DNA of 64,000 nucleotides from Metabacillus idriensis (GCF_009674765.1 NZ_WKKF01000002.1:186001-250000), one strand, 5' to 3'. Shown: positions 20,253-28,677, counted from the first letter of the stretch. Notes: generated by a model from the letters alone, not told the origin. Numbers and translations are program-made.

Positions 20253-21404
20253 TTGATTGTAAACAAAGCATACAACTTCCGTCTCTATCCCACGAAAAAA
20301 CAAGAAACGCTCATTGCTAAAACAATCGGCTGCAGCCGTTTCGTATTCAACCGGTTCTTAGAGAGATGGAATGATTCATATACAGAAACGGGGAAAGGAT
20401 TGACCTACCAGTCTTGCTCTGCTGAATTAACTAAGTTGAAAAGAGAATTACTGTGGCTAAAAGAAGTTGATAGCATTGCCCTTCAATCCTCACTAAAAAA
20501 TCTTTCTGATTCGTATACACGGTACTTTAAAAAGCAGAACAAAGCACCGCGTTTTAAGTCTAAGAAGAATAGCGTGCAGTCCTATACGACAAAACATACG
20601 AATGGGAACATTTCGATCATCGAAAATAAAATCAAGCTGCCTAAACTTGGTCTTGTCCGATTTGCAAAAAGCCGTGAAGTAATAGGACGTATTCTTAATA
20701 CGACAGTAAGACGTCATCCAAGCGGTAACTATTCTGTTTCGGTTTTGACAGAAACAGAAGTTCTGCCAAAACCGAAAACGGGTTCATCTGTTGGTGTTGA
20801 CGTTGGGCTGAAACACTTTGCGATCCTTTCTGACGGAACCGTATTCGAAAACCAAAAACACTTCAGCAAACTGGAAAAGAAACTAGTAAAAGCACAACGT
20901 ATTCTTTCCAGACGAAAAGAAGCAGCATTAAAGAGAACATGCAAACTTGATGATGCAAAAAACTACCAAAAACAAAAGGTGGAAGTGGCAAGAATCCACG
21001 AAAAAATCAGGAACGCACGCTCAGACTACTTGCATAAAGTCTCTTCTGAAATCATCAAAAACCACGATGTGATTGGAATAGAAGATTTGCAGGTAAGCCG
21101 TATGCTGAAAAATCATAAATTGGCGAAAGCCATTAGCGAAGTGAGTTGGTCACAATTCAGAACGATGCTTGAGTACAAAGCAAAATGGTACGGCAAACAA
21201 GTCATTGTCGTATCGAAAACATTCGCTAGTTCTCAACTCTGTTCACGTTGTGGATACCAAAACAAAGCCGTTAAGAATCTCGCCGTGCGTGAATGGGATT
21301 GCCCCTCGTGCGGCACACATCATGATCGAGATCTTAACGCAGGGCTTAATCTTAGAAACGAAGCCAAACGCATCTCAACCGCAGGAACTGTGAAGATCGC
21401 CTAA
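20253..21404 (+). CDS. tnpB: RNA-guided endonuclease TnpB (IS605 OrfB)
   Basis: A 383-residue TnpB starting at TTG 20253, behind GAAGGAGG. The RuvC-like catalytic residues are intact: D183 (GVDVGLK), E277 (IGIEDLQ) and D360 ([10 protein letters not shown]). The zinc ribbon CSRCG...CPSCG lies between the last two. The N-terminal [15 protein letters not shown] and the WED-like region are complete, so the nuclease looks functional. It is the relative and probable ancestor of Cas12; its guide comes from the transposon right end. Confidence 0.93.
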   Translation: MIVNKAYNFRLYPTKKQETLIAKTIGCSRFVFNRFLERWNDSYTETGKGLTYQSCSAELTKLKRELLWLKEVDSIALQSSLKNLSDSYTRYFKKQNKAPRFKSKKNSVQSYTTKHTNGNISIIENKIKLPKLGLVRFAKSREVIGRILNTTVRRHPSGNYSVSVLTETEVLPKPKTGSSVGVDVGLKHFAILSDGTVFENQKHFSKLEKKLVKAQRILSRRKEAALKRTCKLDDAKNYQKQKVEVARIHEKIRNARSDYLHKVSSEIIKNHDVIGIEDLQVSRMLKNHKLAKAISEVSWSQFRTMLEYKAKWYGKQVIVVSKTFASSQLCSRCGYQNKAVKNLAVREWDCPSCGTHHDRDLNAGLNLRNEAKRISTAGTVKIA

Positions 21405-21485
21405 TCAATTAGAAATCGAATGGTTTCTGTACTTAGGAATCCCCCACTTTAAGGAGCGTTAGCGAGTAAGTGGAGGGTAGTTCAA
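21290..21485 (+). ncRNA. Candidate omega/reRNA guide scaffold of TnpB
   Basis: In this family a guide RNA is made from the 3' part of tnpB and the right end, with the guide beginning just past the element. The terminal hairpin (CCACTT/AAGTGG, about 21440-21480) and TTCAA end are visible. The predicted guide starts at about 21486 in the 3' end of racA. The 5' boundary given is approximate. Confidence 0.55.
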
Positions 21486-21486
21486 G

Positions 21487-22005
21487 CTAGAAACTGAAGA
21501 TAGAGCTGATCAGATTTCTGCGCTTTTGCTTTTTGGGTGCTTGAATATGGTCAAAAACAAGTGAATGCTCAAGCGGATGCTTGTCATTTTGTTTTTCCAG
21601 ACTTTCAATCTTAGCTTCCAGGTCAGTGATGCGGCCGTTTAATTCTTCAATCTCCCTGCGATGCTGAAGAAGCTGGTAAGACACCACGCTGTCTGCTTTG
21701 CTGTTCACTTTTTGATCAAGCGCTGCAATCTTCTGTAAAATCTCATCGAAATCGGGGTTTGCTTCAGCTGCCTCTGTTTTCACAATCCCTTTTCTTGGGG
21801 GTTTCTTTTCCGTAACTCTTACTTCATGAAAAAGGATTCCCTGATTTAATTGATCTTTAATATCTCTTAAGGTATTAATATCTTCATCTGTAAACAAATA
21901 ATGCCCGAGCTCATTCCGTTCCATCTGCAAATTCAGCTGCTTTACCCAGCGCTGGACGGTTTTCGGCGATACACCCAGAAGCTTCGCGACCTGGCTTGTA
22001 TTCAT
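21487..22005 (-). CDS. racA: Chromosome-anchoring protein RacA
   Basis: A 172-residue protein that ties the origin region to the cell pole during axial filament formation early in sporulation. The N-terminus is a MerR-like helix-turn-helix (MNTSQVAKLLGVSPKTVQRWVKQLNL). A coiled coil follows at about residues 85-145 (EILQKIAALDQKVNSK... RREIEELNGRITDLEAKIESLEKQ). The C-terminus is basic (PKKQKRRNLISSIFSF). It lies next to ywkD as in B. subtilis. Its stop codon is only a few bases from the TnpB element, which separates it from its likely terminator. Confidence 0.93.
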   Translation of the reverse strand: MNTSQVAKLLGVSPKTVQRWVKQLNLQMERNELGHYLFTDEDINTLRDIKDQLNQGILFHEVRVTEKKPPRKGIVKTEAAEANPDFDEILQKIAALDQKVNSKADSVVSYQLLQHRREIEELNGRITDLEAKIESLEKQNDKHPLEHSLVFDHIQAPKKQKRRNLISSIFSF

Positions 22006-22112
22006 TTATTTTCCCCCTATCTTAATCGATCCGAAACATTGCGAAATACGATAATCAACAAGTTCGATAAGATGGAGGATCATCCCTTCTATACAGACAA
22101 AAGAAGAATGGA

Positions 22113-22121
22113 TTCGTCAAA
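22113..22121 (-). promoter_or_regulatory. racA: Spo0A-type box upstream of racA
   Basis: On the racA strand this reads TTTGACGAA, which contains the TGNCGAA core. It lies about 108 bp upstream of racA. RacA is made early in sporulation, so the site is plausible, but a heptamer is weak evidence alone. Confidence 0.3.
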
Positions 22122-22134
22122 GAAAGTGCCAATT

Positions 22135-22548
22135 TTACGAATTGTGACTTTCTGATTCGACGGGATCCTCATACAATTCCAGAGGCAAATCATCCGGATC
22201 TTTGAAAAAGGTGAAGAGTCTGTTTGTAAAAGGATCGACCCGGATCGGCTCCGTTTCAATTCCCAATTCATTTAAATGACTCACTGCCGTGTGGATATTT
22301 TCAATGGAAAAAGCCAGATGTCTAAGGCCTGCTGCTTCTGGGGTTGAGGGCCGATCAGGGGGAGACGGGAAAGAAAACAGCTCAATTTGAGTGTGATCTC
22401 CTACGGCTAAATCCAGCTTATAAGAATCCCTTTCAGCACGGTAAAATTCATGGATCACTTCAAACCCGAGCTTATTGACATAAAAGTCCTTCGACACGTC
22501 ATAATCGGTACAGATGACGGCAACATGATGCACTTTTCTTATTTTCAT
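22135..22548 (-). CDS. ywkD: Glyoxalase/VOC-family protein YwkD
   Basis: A 137-residue vicinal-oxygen-chelate protein with the two beta-alpha-beta-beta-beta halves expected of the glyoxalase fold: residues 1-65 (KVHHVAVICTDYDVSKDFYVNKLGFEV) and 70-130 (LRHLAFSIENIHTAVSHLNELGIE...DPDDLPLELYE). Candidate metal ligands are H8, E56, H75 and E126, in the usual positions. Position beside racA matches B. subtilis ywkD. The substrate is unknown. AAGGGGAAG precedes the ATG. Confidence 0.88.
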   Translation of the reverse strand: MKIRKVHHVAVICTDYDVSKDFYVNKLGFEVIHEFYRAERDSYKLDLAVGDHTQIELFSFPSPPDRPSTPEAAGLRHLAFSIENIHTAVSHLNELGIETEPIRVDPFTNRLFTFFKDPDDLPLELYEDPVESESHNS

Positions 22549-22618
22549 TTTTCTTCCCCTTCTTTCTGGAATTTTAAGAACGAATTAATCTTTGCGCTTC
22601 TAACTACATGTCAGCATA

Positions 22619-22670
22619 AAGGTCCAATCCTTATCTGCCTCTCAGAGCTAAACGGGCTCTTGCGCTTTTC
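22619..22670 (+). repeat. Family B structured repeat, 3' half only
   Basis: Only the last ~50 bp of the repeat (CCTTATCTG...GAGCTAAAC...GCGCTTTTC) is present. It is the first of three copies in a row, separated by TTATT spacers. Confidence 0.65.
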
Positions 22671-22675
22671 TTATT

Positions 22676-22792
22676 GTCCAGCTCCATCAGCCAACTCCTC
22701 TGCCAGAACAAAATCGCCCAAAAAGGCAAACCCGGCCTTTCTGGTCGATTTCTTTTCTGTCTATCGGAGCTAAACGGCTGATTCCGCTTTTC
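22676..22792 (+). repeat. Family B structured repeat, copy with ATCAGCC/GGCTGAT stem
   Basis: 117 bp. The 7-bp outer stem differs from other copies at paired positions on both arms, while AGC/GCT and the TCC-TCC internal loop are unchanged. Confidence 0.8.
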
Positions 22793-22797
22793 TTATT

Positions 22798-22915
22798 GTC
22801 CAGCTCCATCGCCTAACTCCTCGATCAGAACGGATCCGCCGCAAAAAGCAAACCCGGCTTTTTCCGTCGGATCCTTTTCTGCCCTTCGGAGCTGACCAAG
22901 GCGATTCCGCTTTTC
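22798..22915 (+). repeat. Family B structured repeat, copy with ATCGCC/GGCGAT stem
   Basis: 118 bp, separated from the previous copy by TTATT and ending 14 bp before the prfA promoter. The outer stem is perfect. Confidence 0.8.
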
Positions 22916-22928
22916 TGGCAATTTGCTT

Positions 22929-22957
22929 TTGACGCTTTGATTAACCTATACTATAAT
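22929..22957 (+). promoter_or_regulatory. prfA: Sigma-A promoter of prfA
   Basis: TTGACG, 17 bp, TATAAT: near-consensus, 35 bp before the start codon. Confidence 0.85.
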
Positions 22958-22991
22958 TATAACGTTATGGACGAAAATTGAGGTGAATAAC

Positions 22992-24062
22992 GTGTTAGAT
23001 CGCTTACAATCAGTAGAAGACCGCTACGAAAAATTAAATGGGCTGCTGATGGATCCTGATATTATCAACGATTCTAAGAAGCTTCGTGAATATTCAAAAG
23101 AACAATCTGACTTGCAGGAAACTGTTGAAGTATACCGTGAATATAAATCTGTGAAAGAACAGATCGATGACGCAAAAATGATGCTTGACGACAAGCTTGA
23201 CTCAGAAATGCGCGAAATGGTGAAAGAAGAGCTTTCTGAGCTTCTTTCTCAGGAAAAAGGGCTCTCTGAACGTTTGAAAATCCTTCTTGTTCCAAAAGAC
23301 CCGAACGATGACAAAAACGTAATCATGGAGATTCGCGGTGCAGCAGGCGGAGACGAGGCTGCTTTATTTGCAGGCGATCTATATCGCATGTACAGCCGTT
23401 TTGCAGAAGCGCAAGGCTGGAAGACAGAAGTAATGGAAGCAAACACAACAGGAGTCGGCGGCTACAAAGAGATCATTTTCATGATCAATGGAAGAGGCGC
23501 ATTCTCAAAGCTGAAATATGAAAACGGTGCACACCGCGTGCAGCGTGTACCTGAAACCGAATCAGGCGGAAGGATTCATACATCTACAGCGACTGTTGTC
23601 TGCTTGCCTGAAACAGAAGAAGTAGAAGTAGAGATTCATGACAAAGACATCCGCGTCGACACATTTGCATCCAGCGGACCAGGCGGACAGAGTGTTAACA
23701 CGACGATGTCAGCCGTACGCTTAACGCATTTGCCGACAGGAACCGTTGTATCCTGCCAGGATGAAAAATCACAGATCAAAAACAAAGAAAAAGCCATGAA
23801 AGTACTCCGCGCGCGTGTATATGACAAATTTCAGCGCGAAGCACAGGCTGAATACGATCAAAACCGAAAGCTTGCTGTCGGTACAGGTGACCGATCAGAG
23901 CGGATCCGCACGTACAACTTCCCGCAAAACCGTGTAACAGACCACCGCATTGGCCTGACGATCCAAAAGCTTGACCAGATTCTGCAAGGAAAACTTGATG
24001 AGTTTGTGAATGCTCTTATCGTTGAAGATCAATCGAGCAGACTCGATCAGGCAGACCAGTAA
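22992..24062 (+). CDS. prfA: Peptide chain release factor 1
   Basis: A 356-residue class I release factor for UAA and UAG. GTG 22992 gives the standard N-terminus (V/M)[14 protein letters not shown], with GAGGTGA upstream; the in-frame GTG 22983 overlaps that site. The GGQ catalytic tripeptide is at residues 231-233 in [13 protein letters not shown]. The stop-codon-recognition region and the C-terminal [14 protein letters not shown] are intact. prmC, which methylates the GGQ glutamine, follows after 2 bp. Confidence 0.97.
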   Translation: MLDRLQSVEDRYEKLNGLLMDPDIINDSKKLREYSKEQSDLQETVEVYREYKSVKEQIDDAKMMLDDKLDSEMREMVKEELSELLSQEKGLSERLKILLVPKDPNDDKNVIMEIRGAAGGDEAALFAGDLYRMYSRFAEAQGWKTEVMEANTTGVGGYKEIIFMINGRGAFSKLKYENGAHRVQRVPETESGGRIHTSTATVVCLPETEEVEVEIHDKDIRVDTFASSGPGGQSVNTTMSAVRLTHLPTGTVVSCQDEKSQIKNKEKAMKVLRARVYDKFQREAQAEYDQNRKLAVGTGDRSERIRTYNFPQNRVTDHRIGLTIQKLDQILQGKLDEFVNALIVEDQSSRLDQADQ

Positions 24063-24064
24063 GC

Positions 24065-24934
24065 ATGATTAAGGTATACGAAGCCCTGAAGTGGGCTTCT
24101 TCTTTTTTGGCAGAAGCAGAACGGGATCACAATGCGGGAGAACTCCTTTTGCGCCACCATTTAAACATGAGCCGTGCAGAAATGCTGGCCAACCTTAGAA
24201 CCGATCTTCCTGAGGGAGTATGGGAAAGCTTTAAAGCAGATGTAAACCGTCATGCTGAAGGAATACCGGTTCAGCACATGATCGGATCAGAAGAATTCTA
24301 CGGCCGATCGTTTATCGTCAACAAAGAAGTCCTCATACCGCGCCCGGAAACCGAGGAGCTGGTTGAAGGAATCTTGCTGAAAGCAAAATACTTATTTAAT
24401 GGATACTCTTCAGTGGAAGCAGCGGATATCGGGACAGGCAGCGGTGCCATCGCCATTTCTCTTGCTTTGGAAAATCCGCTCTTCAAGCTGAGTGCGGTCG
24501 ATATTGCTCAAGAATCCCTTGAAGTTGCTCAGCTGAATGCAAAAACGCTGGGAGCAGAAGTCCAATTTTTACATGGAGACTTGTTATCCCCGATTTTAAA
24601 TAGCGGCAAGAAGCTTGATGTCGTCGTATCGAATCCACCATATATCCCGGATGCAGACATTCTGGAGCTGTCTCCAGTTGTGAAGGACCATGAACCTATC
24701 CGCGCACTTGCAGGCGGTGCAGACGGACTCGATTTCTACCGCAGACTCGCCGCAGAAATTCCGCTTGTCATAAGCGAACGCGCCCTGATCGCATTCGAAG
24801 TTGGGGCCGGACAAGGCGAAGATGTAAAAGCGCTGCTGCTGGATAAACTGCCTCATGCAGAAGCAGAAGTAAAATACGACATAAACGGCAAAGATCGCAT
24901 GGTATTTGCTGTAGTGAATGGAACGTCTCAGTGA
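24065..24934 (+). CDS. prmC: Release factor glutamine methyltransferase PrmC
   Basis: A 289-residue SAM-dependent enzyme that N5-methylates the GGQ glutamine of release factors. The N-terminal helical domain (about 1-85) is followed by a Rossmann methyltransferase with [13 protein letters not shown] (SAM motif I, about 119-131) and the catalytic NPPY at 190-193. Two bases separate it from prfA, a standard pairing. The stop codon is buried in a terminator hairpin. Confidence 0.96.
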   Translation: MIKVYEALKWASSFLAEAERDHNAGELLLRHHLNMSRAEMLANLRTDLPEGVWESFKADVNRHAEGIPVQHMIGSEEFYGRSFIVNKEVLIPRPETEELVEGILLKAKYLFNGYSSVEAADIGTGSGAIAISLALENPLFKLSAVDIAQESLEVAQLNAKTLGAEVQFLHGDLLSPILNSGKKLDVVVSNPPYIPDADILELSPVVKDHEPIRALAGGADGLDFYRRLAAEIPLVISERALIAFEVGAGQGEDVKALLLDKLPHAEAEVKYDINGKDRMVFAVVNGTSQ

Positions 24935-24949
24935 TGAGGCGTTTTTGTT
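24922..24949 (+). terminator. Intrinsic terminator overlapping the prmC stop codon
   Basis: Stem AACGTCTCA/TGAGGCGTT (one G-T pair) followed by TTTTG TTTT; the stop TGA lies between the arms. Confidence 0.75.
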
Positions 24950-25176
24950 TTGAGTGGAGAAAGGGGAAAATCTAAAATACCCTATTGCTAGTGAGTCAGA
25001 GCTTCATCATTAAAGAATCTCGATTCGATTCGAGTGAAGAATCTTTAACAGAACCAAGCTTTTAGCTAGAAAGAGTTTGGCTATTTAGAATTACCTTTTT
25101 GCAGGCGCGGAACCGGCCGCAGATTAACGTCCCGCAATCCACATAAAAAAATAGATTACTAGAAATCAAAAAACTA

Positions 25177-25206
25177 GTTTAAGAATCTAAAACCCTGTCC
25201 ATACTG
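25177..25206 (+). promoter_or_regulatory. spoIIR: Possible sigma-F promoter of spoIIR
   Basis: GTTTA (25177-25181) fits the sigma-F -35, then 15 bp, then GTCCATACTG, which matches the -10 consensus GGNRANANTW at 7 of 10 positions. Position and the known sigma-F control of spoIIR support it; the -10 match is imperfect. Confidence 0.4.
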
Positions 25207-25226
25207 TTTCCTAGAAGGGGATGGTG

Positions 25227-25901
25227 ATGGAAATGAAGAGGCAGCATATCGCATTTATCTATATTTTATTATTATTAATCGGTGCAATCATGAACGTATA
25301 TAAAGAACCGCTTTCGGCCGGTGCAAAGCAGCAGGGCTCAGAACCGGTTGTGATTCCGGAAGAGGCGATTCGTCTCCGCATTTTGGCCAACAGCGATTCT
25401 GATGAGGATCAGGCCTTAAAACGCAAGATTCGCGACGAAGTGAACAAAGAGATTACGGTGTGGGTGGAAAAGCTCACTTCTATAGAGGCAGCACGTGAAT
25501 TAATTCAGTCAAGACTTCCTGAGATTGAGAAAATCGTACAGTCCGTTTTACTGAAAGAGAACAAGGAACAGGAATTCAGCGTTGATTTTGATAATGTCAG
25601 CTTTCCGACAAAGATGTACGGCAGCTACATTTACCCTGCAGGTGATTATGAGGCAATCTTGATTACGCTTGGCGAAGGAAATGGCGCCAACTGGTGGTGT
25701 GTACTGTTCCCGCCGCTTTGCTTCCTTGATTTTTCTAATGGACAGGCAGTGCAGGCAGCAGAGTTGGAAGAAGAGGACAAAAGTGCAGAAGCTCAAAAAA
25801 CATCTGACGAGCTTAGTGCTCTAATTGTAGATGAAGAAGAAAAGGAAGAAGCAGAAGTCAAATTCTTTCTAGTTGACTGGTTTTCGAACTTATTTTCATG
25901 A
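25227..25901 (+). CDS. spoIIR: Stage II sporulation protein R
   Basis: A 224-residue secreted signal protein made in the forespore that activates SpoIIGA and so mother-cell sigma-E. ATG 25227 is best placed behind AAGGGG; ATG 25233 (MKRQHIAF) is an alternative. An N-terminal signal or anchor (HIAFIYILLLLIGAIMNVY) precedes the conserved domain (IRLRILANSDSDEDQALKRKIRD...GANWWCVLFPPLCFLDF). The C-terminus is acidic, then ends in FFLVDWFSNLFS. Confidence 0.95.
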   Translation: MEMKRQHIAFIYILLLLIGAIMNVYKEPLSAGAKQQGSEPVVIPEEAIRLRILANSDSDEDQALKRKIRDEVNKEITVWVEKLTSIEAARELIQSRLPEIEKIVQSVLLKENKEQEFSVDFDNVSFPTKMYGSYIYPAGDYEAILITLGEGNGANWWCVLFPPLCFLDFSNGQAVQAAELEEEDKSAEAQKTSDELSALIVDEEEKEEAEVKFFLVDWFSNLFS

Positions 25902-25903
25902 TG

Positions 25904-25939
25904 GACTTAAGGAGAGATCCTTAAGTCTTTCTTTTTTTC
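25904..25939 (+). terminator. Intrinsic terminator after spoIIR
   Basis: Perfect 10-bp stem GACTTAAGGA/TCCTTAAGTC, loop GAGA, then a long T run. Confidence 0.9.
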
Positions 25940-26008
25940 TAGTAATCCGTGCATAAAAGCTATTCCCCGTCATAGATTTGAAGTAGAAAAGAAAAACGGG
26001 GTGATGGA

Positions 26009-26452
26009 ATGTACTATCAATTGCGGATTGCGGAGAAAAAAGATGTACAAGCTATAAAATCATTTATTGAAAAAGCGGGCTTGAGCTCTGAAGGAATAGA
26101 GGAGATCGCCGACTACTTTGTCATAATGGAAAGTGATGAAAATACGATCGTTGCAAGCCTTGGAATTGAGCCGGTAAATGGAGACGGTTTACTGCGTTCC
26201 CTTGTTGTTTCAGAAGCGATCAATCAGGCTCATCTCCTTTCTTTGTTTGAAAGCATCCATGCATTAGGGAGAGAAAAGGGGCTTCTCGGGAGCTATCTAG
26301 TCACCAACAAGAAAAATTCAATTGAATTTCTTAAGCTTATAGGTTTTCAATCTGTTGAACAGAACGAGATTCCTGAGCATTTATTACATTCGGCGCATTT
26401 TAAAGAATCATTAGAAAAGGAACATGCAGTTGTAATGGTAAAAACCTCCTGA
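26009..26452 (+). CDS. ywlB: GNAT-family N-acetyltransferase YwlB
   Basis: A 147-residue GNAT acyltransferase in the same position as B. subtilis ywlB. The acetyl-CoA loop region is approximately GREKGLLGSYLVTNKKNSIEFLKLIGF (about residues 91-117), and GLLRSLVV contributes the central strand. The substrate is not evident. GGGTGATGG precedes the ATG. The gene ends at a DnaA-box cluster. Confidence 0.85.
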   Translation: MYYQLRIAEKKDVQAIKSFIEKAGLSSEGIEEIADYFVIMESDENTIVASLGIEPVNGDGLLRSLVVSEAINQAHLLSLFESIHALGREKGLLGSYLVTNKKNSIEFLKLIGFQSVEQNEIPEHLLHSAHFKESLEKEHAVVMVKTS

Positions 26453-26674
26453 TGTGGATATATCCACATAGTTATCCACTGATTCACAAGCTTTATCCAC
26501 ATTTTGTGGATAAAGCTTGTTTTATTTGGGGTCATCTTTTATACTTTCATGAGGAATGGAAGAAAAGGTCGGTAAATACAAAGTTATTCACATGTTAGAC
26601 AGGAGAGTTATAAGAATGGAAACGAAAGTTTGGATTGTGGATAATTTGAAGAATTTATCCTTGAGTTATCCACA
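26453..26674. promoter_or_regulatory. DnaA-box cluster at ywlC
   Basis: Five perfect TTATNCACA boxes lie at 26493-26501 (+), 26505-26513 (-), 26584-26592 (+), 26636-26644 (-) and 26666-26674 (+). Three one-mismatch boxes are at 26453-26461, 26460-26468 and 26472-26480. The set runs from the ywlB stop into the first codons of ywlC. A DnaA-binding region near ywlC is known in B. subtilis and is thought to titrate DnaA; conservation here supports a function. Confidence 0.85.
26488..26520 (+). terminator. Hairpin built from two inverted DnaA boxes, probable terminator of ywlB
   Basis: A perfect 14-bp stem (26488-26501 with 26505-26518, loop TTT) is formed by two opposing DnaA boxes plus AAGCT/AGCTT, and is followed by GTTTTATTT. 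Confidence 0.6.
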
Positions 26675-27656
26675 AATTGCACAGGCAGCAGCCAAATTGA
26701 GAGAGAATGAGGTTGTTGCGTTCCCAACAGAGACTGTATATGGTCTTGGCGCCAACGCCAGATCGGATCTTGCTGTGGGTAAGATTTATGAAGCAAAGGG
26801 CAGACCGAGCGATAATCCACTGATTGTCCACATAGCGACAAAAGAACAGCTGCATGAAATTGCAGCAGACGTACCTGATTATGTGGAAAAGTTAATCGAT
26901 GTATTGTGGCCGGGTCCGATTACATTTGTCTTGCCGAAGAAATCAGGCCTGTCTGATCGTGTCACAGCGGGACTTGATACAGTAGCTGTAAGAATGCCTG
27001 ATCATCCGCTTGCACTTGCGCTAATAAAAGAAGCAAACTTGCCGATTGCCGCACCTAGTGCGAATCTTTCTGGAAAGCCAAGCCCTACACGCGCTGCTCA
27101 TGTATTTGATGATTTAAACGGCAGAATCTCAGGCATTATGGACGGAGGCGCAACGGGTGTTGGTGTGGAATCAACTGTCCTGGATTGCACACAGCAGATT
27201 CCGGTTATTTTAAGACCCGGCGGTGTGACGCAGGAACAGCTGGAAAGTCTGATTGGAAAAGTGGAGATGGATCAGGCTTTAATAGAAGAAGGGCATACTC
27301 CAAAGTCGCCTGGAATGAAATATACCCACTATGCGCCTATTGCACCCTTAACCATTGTTGAAGGCTCTTTGTCTTTTTTTCAAAAAACAATTGATGCTGC
27401 AAGACGTGAAGGTAAAAAAGTAGGTGTGCTTGCAACAAAAGAAAATGCAGACAGTTATCATGCAGATGCTGTTTTAGTGTGCGGAAGCAGAGAGGATATG
27501 CAGACAGTTGCGGCTGGACTCTACGACGTGCTTCGTGAATTTGATGCGGCGGGGGTAGACTGCATTTACAGCGAAAGCTTTTCAAATAAAGGTGTCGGTC
27601 AAGCGGTGATGAACCGTCTGCTGAAGGCTGCCGGACACCAGATTGTGAAGGAATAA
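26616..27656 (+). CDS. ywlC: Threonylcarbamoyl-AMP synthase (Sua5/YwlC)
   Basis: A 346-residue enzyme making threonylcarbamoyl-AMP for the t6A modification of tRNA. ATG 26616 has AGGAGAG upstream and gives a start like B. subtilis YwlC; an upstream ATG at 26556 is in frame but unsupported. The N-terminal YrdC domain (about 20-205) has VVAFPTETVYGLGANA and KGRPSDNPLIVHI. A linker with KYTHYAP leads to the C-terminal Sua5 domain. The 5' end of the gene lies within the DnaA-box cluster. Confidence 0.95.
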   Translation: METKVWIVDNLKNLSLSYPQIAQAAAKLRENEVVAFPTETVYGLGANARSDLAVGKIYEAKGRPSDNPLIVHIATKEQLHEIAADVPDYVEKLIDVLWPGPITFVLPKKSGLSDRVTAGLDTVAVRMPDHPLALALIKEANLPIAAPSANLSGKPSPTRAAHVFDDLNGRISGIMDGGATGVGVESTVLDCTQQIPVILRPGGVTQEQLESLIGKVEMDQALIEEGHTPKSPGMKYTHYAPIAPLTIVEGSLSFFQKTIDAARREGKKVGVLATKENADSYHADAVLVCGSREDMQTVAAGLYDVLREFDAAGVDCIYSESFSNKGVGQAVMNRLLKAAGHQIVKE

Positions 27657-27732
27657 GATCGCTTTAGAAGATGTTCTAAGCAAACTCGGACGTGCATAAG
27701 TTTGAATGAGGCGTGTCCGAGGAGGCTTTAGA

Positions 27733-28293
27733 ATGAGTATAGAGGCATTAATTGGGGAACTCATTACCTTATTTATGATGGCATTTGCACTTGGAATGGA
27801 TGCTTTTTCAGTCGGACTTGGGATGGGGCTGATCAAACTCCGGTTAAGGCAGATTTTTTATATTGGCCTGACAATTGGACTGTTTCATATATGGATGCCG
27901 CTTGCCGGAATGTGGATCGGAAAAGTGCTCTCAAGTACGTTTGGGAATATCGCCTCAATTGCTGGCGGAGCCCTGCTGATCATTCTCGGAGTGCAGATGA
28001 TTTTCGCTTCCTTTAAAAAAGACAATGAACCTATGATTACACCGGTTGGCTTTGGGCTCCTTTTTTTTGCGCTCAGCGTGAGCCTGGACAGCTTTTCTGT
28101 CGGTTTGAGTCTTGGCATTTATGGCGCGAGAACGTTCCTGACGATCGCGATGTTCGGCATAGTCAGTATGGTGATGACGTGGGTAGGCCTCCTGATTGGC
28201 AGAAGAGTTCAGAACTGGCTTGGCACATACGGTGAAGCTCTCGGCGGAAGCATTCTTTTAGGATTTGGCCTGAAGCTGATTTTTCCTATATAA
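27733..28293 (+). CDS. mntP: Manganese efflux pump MntP (YwlD)
   Basis: A 186-residue, six-helix membrane protein of the MntP family. ATG 27733 follows GAGGAGG; the earlier in-frame ATG 27706 would place charged residues ahead of helix 1. The family signature of acidic residues in membrane segments appears twice: [15 protein letters not shown] (about residues 18-32) and [16 protein letters not shown] (about 115-130). Function as a Mn(II) exporter is by homology. No yybP-ykoY riboswitch is visible upstream. Confidence 0.9.
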   Translation: MSIEALIGELITLFMMAFALGMDAFSVGLGMGLIKLRLRQIFYIGLTIGLFHIWMPLAGMWIGKVLSSTFGNIASIAGGALLIILGVQMIFASFKKDNEPMITPVGFGLLFFALSVSLDSFSVGLSLGIYGARTFLTIAMFGIVSMVMTWVGLLIGRRVQNWLGTYGEALGGSILLGFGLKLIFPI

Positions 28294-28302
28294 AAAGAGG
28301 AT

Positions 28303-28329
28303 AACAGGGCCGATTAAGGCCTGTTTTTT
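28303..28329 (+). terminator. Intrinsic terminator after mntP
   Basis: AACAGGGCC pairs with GGCCTGTT with one bulged G, followed by TTTTTTG. Confidence 0.8.
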
Positions 28330-28339
28330 GTTTAGTTTT

Positions 28340-28558
28340 GGCTCTTTTCGTAAATATTGTTGCCTTTAGACTAGATGTTTAAAACCATTAGTGGAGTGTG
28401 GCGGATAAACTTGACTCCTGCGGGAAAATAGAGCGAAATGGAAGACCCCGCAGGCTCGCCGAGGAGGCTTCCACGCTCCCCGCGGAAAGCAAGTTCCTGC
28501 AGCGGAAAGGAACGGACAACATTTATAATCAAAAACAACAATCTATGCGAAAACAGCC
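28340..28558 (+). mobile_element. Family A MITE-like repeat, copy with perfect 8-bp target duplication
   Basis: A 219-bp copy from GGCTCTTTTCG to CGAAAACAGCC. TTAGTTTT directly precedes (28332-28339) and directly follows (28559-28566) it. It sits 10 bp behind the mntP terminator. Confidence 0.85.
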
Positions 28559-28580
28559 TTAGTTTTAAAAAGTATTTGGA

Positions 28581-28677
28581 GCTTCGATGGCGAGCGGAAC
28601 CGCTCAGGCTCCTCGGCCTGATCGGCTTCGCAAGTTTTGGCAAAAAGCGCATTTACTTGCGCTTTTCTCATTCTCAT
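28581..28677 (+). repeat. Family B-like repeat, degenerate
   Basis: The middle (CAGGCTCCTCGGCC... TTGGCAAAAAGCGC) and the GCGCTTTTC end match family B, but the 5' arm is replaced by GAGCGG/CCGCTC and much of the 3' half is missing. It directly follows a family A copy. Confidence 0.55.

Larger units (their letters stand above)
20102..21485 (+). mobile_element. IS200/IS605-type element carrying only tnpB
   Basis: The left end follows a TTTAT pentamer (20097-20101), a plausible insertion and target-adjacent motif. Past it comes a structured left end with CCCTCTTCA/TGAGAAGGG and CCGAAA/TTTCGG pairing. The right end is a hairpin of the CCCCCACTT...AAGTGG type closed by TTCAA (21481-21485), typical of these elements. 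There is no tnpA Y1 transposase, so mobility would depend on one supplied elsewhere. Exact ends are inferred by analogy. Confidence 0.75.

Noticed and set aside
22619-22915. CRISPR array suspected from evenly spaced repeats
   Set aside because: The repeats are over 100 bp with a fixed 5-bp spacer, there are no unique spacers, and no cas gene is nearby.
27657-27732. yybP-ykoY manganese riboswitch before mntP
   Set aside because: The gap is only 76 bp and lacks the expected paired helices and terminator.
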